A DNA stretch of 5,136 nt, taken from contig JALWKH010000162.1 of NCBI GenBank assembly GCA_026996635.1, positions 1 to 5,136 of the forward strand, read 5' to 3'. Source of the DNA: Bacteroidales bacterium. GTDB taxonomy: Bacteria; Bacteroidota; Bacteroidia; Bacteroidales; JALTDM01. The notes beneath the pieces were generated by a model. That model made no database searches, was not told the DNA's origin, and saw nothing but the letters and a program-made list of their open reading frames with translations. Shown one piece after another: positions 1 through 5,136 of the stretch. Each line of letters opens with the position of its first letter. Positions within the stretch are counted from its first letter, which is position 1. The translations under genes were made by a program, and so were the position numbers.

Positions 1-1
1 A

Positions 2-2671
2 TTTGATTATGAGTATCAAAAAGTAGGTAATGATAATGGAAGTAATGGAGATTTTTTTGGAAGTGCATTGTCTGTTGACGGATTAAGAATTGTGTCCGGT
101 GCTCCGGAATTAGACCTCATAGGAAGTAATTCGGGAGAAGTTTTTATTTATAATTCTACTGATTCCATGCATTGGAGTCTGGAACAAGCAATTTATCCAT
201 CTGATGCGGCACCCGGAGACGAATTCGGTTATTCTGTTTCGCTGAGTGGAATTTTCTTGGCAATTGGTGCACCTTCTGATGATGATGCAGCATCAAATGC
301 AGGCAGTGTTTACATTTATAAGCTGGTTAGCGGGAATTGGCAGTTTCAACAAAAGCTTTTGCCCAATACTACGGCGGTAGATGCCAACTTCGGATATTCC
401 GTGAGGATTGCAGGCAACAGATTAATAGTAGGTGCCCCTGCCGATACGGGTTCAAGCTATAAGCATGGTGCTGCATATATTTACAGGTTTAACGGTACCA
501 ATTGGATTCTGGAACAAAAACTTTACCCTTCGGACGAATCACAATCAGATTTTTACGGAGGAAGCGTATCTATAAGCGGCTTAAATGCTATAGTCGGAGC
601 AAAGTATGCAAACGAAAACACAACTGATGATGACGGATCGGCATATATATATCATTTTAACGGTACTGCGTGGGTAGAAGATGTTAAAATTACAAATTCT
701 AATGCCGGAACAAATGACTATCTTGGAGAAAGTGTTGATATTAATTCAAGTTTTGCTGTGATAGGTATTACCGGCGATGATGATAATGCAACCGGTTGCG
801 GTTCAGTTTTTATATATAAATTAAATGGAACAAATTGGGATTTTAATCAGCAAATTTCAGGGACAACAAATTATGAATACTTGGGTTATTCAGTTGCTTT
901 AAATGATACATTGCTTCTTGTAGGAAACAACAGCGCTAATTCGGGATATGTCAAATTTTACAAATATAATTCGGCGACGGGATTATGGGAAGAATACAAT
1001 TCCGTAAATTCGTCTGCAGACAGATCACTCGGATATAGTGTGGCAACAAGTGGTGCTTATGCCGTAGCAGGTGCTCCCGAAAACGATTATGCTACAACTG
1101 GAGACGGGCTATTTTATATTTATGGACCTTGTCCTCCGTTTTCAATAACCTCACAACCGGAAAACCAATATAATGTATGTGAGTATGATTCTGCATACTT
1201 CTTAGTATTGGCAGAAAATGTAGCATCTTACCAGTGGCAATACAGATATAATGAAAGCAGTTCGTTTACAGATTTAACATCAGGATCTTATGTGGGAACA
1301 CAACATGACAGCTTGCTTGCTGCTTATACGAATCCTGCATATCAATACTTTTCGTACAGATGTGAACTTACCGATATGTGCGGAAATGTATATTACACAG
1401 ATACTGTCCATTTTGAATTTGATACTATTCCTCCAGTATTCAATATGTATGATTCAATAAATGTTTATTTGAATTACCAAGGTGAAGCGGAATTTGACCT
1501 TGGTGAAGCTACAGATTCTTTGTACGATAATTGCGGAATAAAAGATACGGTATATTCGGGACAAATTTCTTATTCATGTGATGATGTAAACAACAATTAT
1601 CAAGTAATAGTTACTGTGAAAGATGAAAGGAATAACAGTGCAAAAGATACAATTATCGTAACGGTTCTTGACACAATTGGCCCGTATCAGATATATCTTA
1701 CACAATTTAACCATTATTTGAACAGTAATGGAGAAAAGGCTACCAAAGACATGGTGGCAGTTACTGCAGCCGATAATTGTGCTATAGTAGATACTATCTA
1801 TGATCCACCTGTGGTTTACTGTACGGATTATCCTTCTGTACTGTTAACCGTAACCGTGCATGATGATCAAGGGCATGAATTGCAAGACACAATGACTATT
1901 GATGTGCAAAATCCCTATTTTAATTTAAATGTTGTAACTACCGAATTGACTTTATATTTGGACAGTAATGGAACTGCTTCTTTAGATTGGGGAGATTTCG
2001 GCTATTATTATACTAATGCATGCGCAGTGGTTGATTCCGGAATTTCTCAAACAGTATTTACATGTGACGACATTGGAGACGATACGGTAATTGTTTTCTT
2101 TACGGATATGACGGATAATTATGATGAAGATTATTTTATAGTACATGTTTTGGATACTTTGATGCCTGTAGTGGAATGCCTGTCCGATACAGTTGTAGAT
2201 GCCGATGTGTCAGGGTATTATTCGGTTCTGGGTGATGAGTTTGATCCTGTTTGGATGTATGACAATTGCTCTTATGGGGTGTGGAACAGTTTGGATTCTT
2301 CCAACACGTTATCCGGTTATCAATTACCTGAGGGGATAAATACCATAACATGGGTCATTGAAGATGCAAACGGAAATACTGCCGAATGTAACTTTAGTGT
2401 TACGGTAAATGAAGTGGTCGGTGCAGAGTCTGTTGTTAAAACTAACGGACTAACTATTTATCCGGTACCTTTTGAAACCTTTATTGTAGTTAAAACGGAT
2501 AATTTCGGTTTATACAAAATTTACGATACTAAAGGAGTTTTAGTGTCAGAAAAAGAAATAACAAGAGGCAATACTATCTGGGAACTTAAAGATTTAAAGC
2601 CGGGTGTTTACTTTGTTAAATTTTCCGGTGATGATACAACAATACCTCCAATAAAAATAGTGAAAGAATAA
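2..2671 (+). CDS. Secreted multidomain protein with FG-GAP propeller, Ig/HYR-like modules and T9SS sorting domain (5' partial)
   Basis: The frame is open from base 2 with no stop, so the true start lies upstream; 889 residues are visible (numbered here from the codon at base 2). Seven FG-GAP_2-like repeats begin at about residues 19, 75, 130, 185, 241, 294 and 343, each with F/L-G-x-S-V, an (I/V)-G-A-P-like strand, G-S-x-Y-I-Y and usually N-W-x-x-x-Q. An Ig-like domain follows (about 381-473), opening with ITSQPENQ and containing YQWQY. Four HYR/Ig-like modules (about 474-805) come next; the last has the typical DANGNTAECNFSVTV ending. Residues 816-889 are a type A T9SS C-terminal domain. The family logic is Sec export followed by T9SS outer-membrane translocation, ending on the surface or outside the cell; the signal peptide would be upstream and is not seen. 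No catalytic domain is visible. An adhesin, surface-layer or matrix role is inference, and an enzyme domain could lie in the missing N-terminus. Confidence 0.9.
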   Translation, partial: FDYEYQKVGNDNGSNGDFFGSALSVDGLRIVSGAPELDLIGSNSGEVFIYNSTDSMHWSLEQAIYPSDAAPGDEFGYSVSLSGIFLAIGAPSDDDAASNAGSVYIYKLVSGNWQFQQKLLPNTTAVDANFGYSVRIAGNRLIVGAPADTGSSYKHGAAYIYRFNGTNWILEQKLYPSDESQSDFYGGSVSISGLNAIVGAKYANENTTDDDGSAYIYHFNGTAWVEDVKITNSNAGTNDYLGESVDINSSFAVIGITGDDDNATGCGSVFIYKLNGTNWDFNQQISGTTNYEYLGYSVALNDTLLLVGNNSANSGYVKFYKYNSATGLWEEYNSVNSSADRSLGYSVATSGAYAVAGAPENDYATTGDGLFYIYGPCPPFSITSQPENQYNVCEYDSAYFLVLAENVASYQWQYRYNESSSFTDLTSGSYVGTQHDSLLAAYTNPAYQYFSYRCELTDMCGNVYYTDTVHFEFDTIPPVFNMYDSINVYLNYQGEAEFDLGEATDSLYDNCGIKDTVYSGQISYSCDDVNNNYQVIVTVKDERNNSAKDTIIVTVLDTIGPYQIYLTQFNHYLNSNGEKATKDMVAVTAADNCAIVDTIYDPPVVYCTDYPSVLLTVTVHDDQGHELQDTMTIDVQNPYFNLNVVTTELTLYLDSNGTASLDWGDFGYYYTNACAVVDSGISQTVFTCDDIGDDTVIVFFTDMTDNYDEDYFIVHVLDTLMPVVECLSDTVVDADVSGYYSVLGDEFDPVWMYDNCSYGVWNSLDSSNTLSGYQLPEGINTITWVIEDANGNTAECNFSVTVNEVVGAESVVKTNGLTIYPVPFETFIVVKTDNFGLYKIYDTKGVLVSEKEITRGNTIWELKDLKPGVYFVKFSGDDTTIPPIKIVKE
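56..1126 (+). repeat. Seven tandem FG-GAP-type beta-propeller repeats
   Basis: Repeat units start at bases 56, 224, 389, 554, 722, 881 and 1028. The spacings are 168, 165, 165, 168, 159 and 147 bases, or 49-56 residues, which suits one propeller blade each. The core is (F/L/Y)-G-x-S-V, a short loop, (A/I)-(I/V)-G-A-P, an Asp/Asn-rich loop, G-S-(V/A)-Y-I-Y, then W-x-x-x-Q. Repeats 4-6 have drifted at GAP (GAK, GIT, GNN). There is no integrin-style DxDxDG calcium cage between FG and GAP, so these resemble the FG-GAP_2 type rather than integrin calcium-binding repeats. The last unit stops after FYIY and lacks the W-x-x-x-Q strand, while bases 2-55 begin with such a strand (YEYQKV). Confidence 0.85.
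1421..2416 (+). repeat. Four tandem HYR/Ig-like modules in the secreted protein
   Basis: Modules start at about bases 1421, 1670, 1913 and 2153, roughly 80-88 residues each. Joints read DTIPPVF, LDTIGPY, QNPYF and LDTLMPVV, the usual 'D-T-x-x-P' opening of hyalin-like (HYR) repeats. Modules 1-3 each carry a Y/F-L-(N/D)-(Y/S)-x-G strand, then D-N-C or N-A-C, and a second Cys 14-15 residues later. Module 4 is closest to the canonical HYR form, with G-x-N-T-I-T-W and D-A-N-G-N-T-A-E-C. Such beta-sandwich modules are generally stalks or adhesion spacers in Bacteroidota surface proteins; that role is inferred here. Confidence 0.7.
2447..2668 (+). other. T9SS type A C-terminal sorting domain
   Basis: This is the last 74 residues of the secreted protein. 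The parts seen in order are GLTIYPVPFE, YKIYDTKGVLV, an I-W-E-L-K-D-L-K-P-G-V-Y-F-V-K-F strand pair and a terminal IKIVKE. This matches the family pattern of YPNP, then Y-x-(I/L)-x-D-x-x-G, L-x-x-G-x-Y-x-V and a basic terminal (K/R)-(I/L)-(V/I)-(K/V). Known function: the domain directs cargo through the T9SS translocon and is usually cleaved. The Asn of YPNP is replaced by Val here. Confidence 0.92.
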
Positions 2672-2701
2672 AGATGGTTTTGGCCTCAACTTTCCCTGTT
2701 T

Positions 2702-2744
2702 GAAATGGCGTTGTCATATTGTGGCAGCGCCACTTCCCTTTTTT
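2702..2744 (+). terminator. Strong rho-independent terminator after the secreted-protein gene
   Basis: Starting 30 bases past the stop codon, bases 2706-2717 (TGGCGTTGTCAT) pair with 2721-2732 (GTGGCAGCGCCA) around a three-base ATT loop, giving 12 pairs including 3 G-T pairs. Beyond one mismatch (A2705/C2733) the stem extends by GAA (2702-2704) with TTC (2734-2736). Two C bases and a run of six T bases (2739-2744) follow. The pairing was worked out by hand and no folding energy was computed. Confidence 0.82.
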
Positions 2745-2746
2745 AT

Positions 2747-2754
2747 TATCTTTG
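2747..2754 (+). promoter_or_regulatory. Bacteroidota-type -7 promoter element (TATCTTTG)
   Basis: TATCTTTG matches the TAnnTTTG consensus of the Bacteroidota primary sigma factor exactly. It starts two bases after the T-tract of the preceding terminator. The -33 half is weak: the nearest TTG (2719-2721) is 25 bases upstream, longer than the usual spacing of about 20, and lies inside the terminator hairpin. Initiation would be expected near 2759-2762, leaving a leader of about 10-13 bases before the ATG at 2772. Confidence 0.62.
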
Positions 2755-2771
2755 CAAGAAAAGAAAACATT

Positions 2772-3428
2772 ATGGCAAAACAACTTTCCAAAGTAGAAGT
2801 AAAAGGGCTTGAAGCACGGTTTTATGATTTCTTGATGGATACGATTTCTGTCGGCAAATACAAAAAGTTTATAAATGATGCTTTATCACATATTGAACTG
2901 AAAGACGGCTACAAGATTATAGACTTCGGCTCGGGAACGGGCAGGAATATTATGATTTTACAAAAAAGAGCTGAGAAAGAGGGGGTAAATGTTGAATTTT
3001 ACGGTGCCGATATCGGCAAAATTATGTCTGAAAAGTTCCAGAAAAAAACTTCCGCTTACGACAATATACATTTTCTTAATCACGATATCCGCAAGCCGTT
3101 TGATTTTGAAGCCGGAAGTTTTGATGCGGGAATGATTTCGTTTGTGTTGCACGGTTTTGTGCAAGAAGACAGGGACAAAATTTTGTCGAATTTTTCGCAC
3201 CTCATTAAAAAAGGCGGCAAACTGTATGTAATTGACTATAACGAGTTGGATGTGGACAAATCGCCTTGGTATGTCAAATTCTTTTATCGCAAATTGGAAT
3301 GTCCGTTGGCAGAAGAGTTTTCCGGCAGGAATTTGGAAGAAATGCTTTCGGGTTTCGGTTTCAAAAAAGTTGAATACAAACTTTATTTCAAAGATATAAT
3401 CAGGCTTGCAATATTTGAAAGAGTTTAG
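2772..3428 (+). CDS. Class I SAM-dependent methyltransferase (UbiE/Methyltransf_11-like)
   Basis: A 218-residue protein with a complete Rossmann-type methyltransferase core. Motif I is IIDFGSGTGRN (residues 49-59), the SAM-binding glycine loop. The acidic end of strand 2 is FYGADI (D80), which should bind the ribose hydroxyls. HDIRKPFDFEAGSFDAGMIS (104-123) covers motifs II and III, and LIKKGGKLYVIDY (144-156) is the post-motif strand. The N-terminal ARFYDFLMD helix resembles those of UbiE-like quinone or small-molecule methyltransferases, but the substrate cannot be read from the sequence. The ATG at 2772 (MAKQLSK) is preferred over an in-frame TTG at 2700, because the region between holds the terminator and the -7 element. 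No Shine-Dalgarno sequence is present, only A-rich sequence. The gene appears monocistronic: a terminator lies before it and a new promoter after it. Confidence 0.88.
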   Translation: MAKQLSKVEVKGLEARFYDFLMDTISVGKYKKFINDALSHIELKDGYKIIDFGSGTGRNIMILQKRAEKEGVNVEFYGADIGKIMSEKFQKKTSAYDNIHFLNHDIRKPFDFEAGSFDAGMISFVLHGFVQEDRDKILSNFSHLIKKGGKLYVIDYNELDVDKSPWYVKFFYRKLECPLAEEFSGRNLEEMLSGFGFKKVEYKLYFKDIIRLAIFERV

Positions 3429-3479
3429 CGATTTGATAAAAATCTTATTGAAAATTAAATGATTTTGAAAAATTAGAGT

Positions 3480-3487
3480 TACCTTTG
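3480..3487 (+). promoter_or_regulatory. Bacteroidota-type -7 promoter element (TACCTTTG) upstream of rpsP
   Basis: TACCTTTG matches TAnnTTTG and is followed by C, as is common. It sits 36 bases before the rpsP start, so transcription should begin near 3492-3495 with an A/T-rich leader of about 30 bases. No TTTG is well placed for a -33 element (TTTG at 3464-3467 is too close). The element lies between a divergent-function upstream gene and a ribosomal operon, where a promoter is expected. Confidence 0.62.
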
Positions 3488-3523
3488 CAGTCCAATTTTT
3501 TATAACAAAAAAATACAGTAATT

Positions 3524-4063
3524 ATGCCAGTAAGAATCAGATTAGCGAGAAGGGGTAAGAAACGCTACGCATTTTATCACATTGTTGTAGCGGACAGCAG
3601 GGCGCCACGAGATGGCCGTTTTATTGAAAAAATCGGTTATTACAATCCTAACACAAATCCGGCAACTATCGAGTTGGATTTTGACAAAGCATTGGATTGG
3701 CTAATGAAAGGTGCTCAACCCACCGACACAGTAAGAGCAATTTTGTCTTACAAGGGTGTGTTGATGAAAAAACACTTGTTGCAAGGTGTGAAAAAAGGTG
3801 CTTTCGACGAAGCCGAAGCTGAAAGAAGGTTTAAAGCTTGGTACGAAGAAAAACAAAAGAAAATAGCTGAAAAAGAAGAAAAAATCAGGGCTCAAAAAGA
3901 AGCTGCAAAGAAAGCGCAATTAGAGCACGAAAAGAAAGTTAAAGAAACAAGGGCTCAAGAATTAGCCAAAAAGTATGCTGAAGAAGCTGCAGCCGAAAAA
4001 CCGGAAGAAGGTGCTGAAGAAAACGCAGCAGGAGAAGCTACTGAAGAACAAGCCGAAAATTAA
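3524..4063 (+). CDS. rpsP: Small ribosomal subunit protein bS16 with Bacteroidota C-terminal extension
   Basis: A 179-residue protein. Residues 1 to about 82 are the bS16 core: [20 protein letters not shown], then [23 protein letters not shown] and, toward the end, [13 protein letters not shown]. bS16 binds 16S rRNA in the 30S body and helps its assembly. Most bacterial S16 proteins are about 80-90 residues. Here a tail of roughly 95 residues follows: a conserved-looking linker [20 protein letters not shown] (88-107), a long charged helix rich in Lys, Glu and Ala (about 108-158), and an acidic Glu/Ala tail (159-179). Such tails are usual for Bacteroidota S16. The start ATG at 3524 fixes the universal M-(P/A)-V-(R/K)-I-R-L N-terminus. 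It has no Shine-Dalgarno sequence. It is the first gene of a likely operon with rimM and thpR. Confidence 0.97.
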   Translation: MPVRIRLARRGKKRYAFYHIVVADSRAPRDGRFIEKIGYYNPNTNPATIELDFDKALDWLMKGAQPTDTVRAILSYKGVLMKKHLLQGVKKGAFDEAEAERRFKAWYEEKQKKIAEKEEKIRAQKEAAKKAQLEHEKKVKETRAQELAKKYAEEAAAEKPEEGAEENAAGEATEEQAEN

Positions 4064-4071
4064 AAATATTT

Positions 4072-4617
4072 ATGCCGTTAGTAAAAAATAATGACCGCGA
4101 GTATCTCGAAATCGGTTATTTCAGAAAATTACACGGCATAAAAGGAGAAATTGAGCTCAGTATAGGCGAAGAACAATTTATTGACTTATTAGATACAAAG
4201 GGGTGGATTTTCGTTGACATCAACGGCGAATTCATCCCTTTTCTTATTGTATCATTTTACGAAAAAAATCCTGTTACGGTTGTTTTAAGCCTCGAAGACG
4301 TATATACTTACGAACAAGCCGAAAGCCTGCTTAAGAATAGTGTTTACATCCTACTTGAGTCAGAAGAAGAAAAGGCTGAATTTTTGCCGCAAGACGAGTT
4401 TTACGAACAGTTTTTGGGCTACAAGGGTGTAACAGTTCAAGGTGCTGTTTTGGGCGAGTTGGCAAGGGTGGAAAAGTCTTCTACAAACCCGCTTTTGGTT
4501 TTTGAAGGCGAAAAGACTGTGTCGGTGCCTATTTACAGCGACTTTATCAAAGAAGTGGATACGGAGAAAAATGAGATTTTGCTAGACTTGCCGCCGGGCT
4601 ACTTGGAAGTTTTTTAA
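4072..4617 (+). CDS. rimM: Ribosome maturation factor RimM
   Basis: A 181-residue protein, close to the usual RimM length of about 170-180. The N-terminal beta-barrel domain (about 10-95) shows EIGYFRKLHGIKGEIEL (13-29), the G-x-(I/F)-x-K-x-H-G-(I/L)-K-G-E signature, and YEQAESLLKNSVYI (80-93), the R/Y-x-x-A-E-x-L motif. The C-terminal PRC-barrel (about 108-181) has FLGYKGV, VLGELARV, a P-I-Y-S-D-F-I-K-E-V-D strand and the closing DLPPGYLE. RimM binds the 30S subunit through uS19 and is needed for maturation of the 16S rRNA 3' domain (30S head). The gene starts 8 bases after rpsP with only A/T sequence upstream of the ATG, so translation probably depends on coupling or on an unstructured leader rather than a Shine-Dalgarno sequence. 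Confidence 0.95.
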   Translation: MPLVKNNDREYLEIGYFRKLHGIKGEIELSIGEEQFIDLLDTKGWIFVDINGEFIPFLIVSFYEKNPVTVVLSLEDVYTYEQAESLLKNSVYILLESEEEKAEFLPQDEFYEQFLGYKGVTVQGAVLGELARVEKSSTNPLLVFEGEKTVSVPIYSDFIKEVDTEKNEILLDLPPGYLEVF

Positions 4618-4626
4618 TCTTATTTT

Positions 4627-5136
4627 ATGGGATACGAAACTATTCGCACTTTTATAGCCATTCCCGTAAATTACAGAAAGATAGAAAAAAGTTATGCGGA
4701 ATTACGGCAAACCCTTTCGCGTGACAAAATTAAATGGGTAGATCCATTTCAATTTCATTTGACTTTGCAATTTATCGGCGATACTCCTTTGGAATTAGTT
4801 GATGAAATAAAAACGGTTGTAGAATCTTTGAGTTGGGAAGATACCTCAATCCGTTTCGACGGGTTGGGATATTTCGGGTCAAAAGGCTTGCTGCGGGTCT
4901 TGTTCGTTAAAACAAAGCCCAATGATGTACTGCAACAGCTGCAAGCGTATGTTCACAATGAATTAGGCAAATTGATAACGCTGAAAGAGGAAAACCGTGA
5001 ATATGTGCCACATTTGACTCTCGGGCGGATAAAATTTGTAAAAAACAAAAAGCACTTCTACGAAACAATAGAACGGTTGTCTCCGGGTTTTGATTTTGAA
5101 AGCAAATTGGAAAAGGTTGTTTTTTTCAAAAGCACA
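4627..5136 (+). CDS. thpR: RNA 2',3'-cyclic phosphodiesterase, 2H superfamily (3' partial)
   Basis: Reading from the ATG at 4627, 170 residues run open to the window edge without a stop. The N-terminus IRTFIAIPV is the usual ThpR/LigT opening (R-x-F-I-A-I). Both catalytic H-x-T-L motifs are intact: HLTLQFIG at 44-51 and HLTLGRI at 129-135, preceded by KWVDPFQF and REYVP, as in the family. The end, KLEKVVFFKST, matches the final core strand (V-x-x-x-x-L-x-x-S), so probably only 10-20 residues are missing. 2H enzymes of this type hydrolyse 2',3'-cyclic phosphate RNA ends to 2'-phosphates, and some show 2'-5' ligase activity in vitro. The gene begins 9 bases after rimM, which suggests co-transcription with rpsP-rimM. 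The exact cellular substrate is unknown. Confidence 0.92.
   Translation, partial: MGYETIRTFIAIPVNYRKIEKSYAELRQTLSRDKIKWVDPFQFHLTLQFIGDTPLELVDEIKTVVESLSWEDTSIRFDGLGYFGSKGLLRVLFVKTKPNDVLQQLQAYVHNELGKLITLKEENREYVPHLTLGRIKFVKNKKHFYETIERLSPGFDFESKLEKVVFFKST

Noticed and set aside
68..70. TTG at 68 as the start of the large secreted protein
   Set aside because: The frame is open back to base 2, and the residues before 68 continue the FG-GAP repeat (the FFGSA motif straddles it). The codon is internal and the gene is truncated by the window edge.
2136..2351. Minus-strand open frame inside the secreted-protein gene
   Set aside because: It lies antisense to well-supported HYR modules, its protein has no recognisable domain, and no promoter is seen.
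2700..2771. N-terminal extension of the methyltransferase from TTG at 2700
   Set aside because: The stretch encodes the terminator hairpin, T-tract and -7 element. The methyltransferase homology and a good ATG begin at 2772.
2958..3200. Minus-strand open frame inside the methyltransferase gene
   Set aside because: It is antisense to conserved methyltransferase motifs and its product shows no family features.
3430..3466. Possible terminator after the methyltransferase (GATTT/AAATC at 3430-3444 and AAAAT/ATTTT at 3451-3466)
   Set aside because: Both stems are only five A/T-rich pairs and neither is followed by a T-tract, so they are expected by chance in such AT-rich DNA.
3495..3513. T6/A7 inverted repeat in the rpsP leader as a regulatory hairpin
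   Set aside because: It is made only of A-T pairs in low-complexity sequence, and no ribosomal-protein binding-site structure can be recognised.
3701..3919. Minus-strand open frame rich in Phe and Ser opposite rpsP
   Set aside because: The composition is just the complement of the purine-rich Lys/Glu codons of the bS16 tail; it is not a plausible membrane protein gene.
1..5136. Evidence for a defence system, mobile element, CRISPR array or other novel multigene system
   Set aside because: All complete genes belong to recognised housekeeping or surface-protein families. I found no direct repeat array, transposase, integrase, tRNA or terminal inverted repeats on either strand.

Overview
The window looks like a chromosomal segment of a member of the Bacteroidota. 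Four things point there: a secreted multidomain protein ending in a type IX secretion (T9SS) C-terminal sorting domain; two TAnnTTTG-type -7 promoter elements; start codons in A/T-rich contexts without Shine-Dalgarno sequences; and a ribosomal protein bS16 with the long Lys/Glu/Ala-rich C-terminal extension typical of this phylum. The DNA is AT-rich throughout. All genes are on the plus strand, and no mobile element, CRISPR array, tRNA or rRNA is visible.

Layout. Positions 2-2671 hold the 3' part of a large surface or secreted protein. It has seven FG-GAP-type beta-propeller repeats, one Ig-like domain, four HYR/Ig-like modules (three sharing a Cys pair) and a T9SS sorting domain. Its N-terminus lies upstream of the window. 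A strong rho-independent terminator (2702-2744) follows, and a Bacteroidota-type promoter starts two bases after its T-tract. This promoter probably drives a class I SAM-dependent methyltransferase (2772-3428) from a very short leader. A second promoter element (3480-3487) precedes a translation and RNA-processing cluster: rpsP (bS16, 3524-4063), rimM (16S rRNA processing factor, 4072-4617) and thpR (2H-family RNA 2',3'-cyclic phosphodiesterase, 4627 to the window end, truncated at 3'). The gaps between these three genes are 8 and 9 bases, so they very likely form one operon.

How the genes relate. rpsP and rimM are a classic pair: RimM matures the 30S head, while bS16 is a structural protein of the 30S body. 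ThpR adds an RNA-end enzyme where many bacteria have trmD and rplS. The large secreted protein and the methyltransferase seem to be independent transcription units. I found no clear sign of an undescribed system. The most notable points are the repeat architecture of the secreted protein, the fused terminator/promoter junction and the rpsP-rimM-thpR order.
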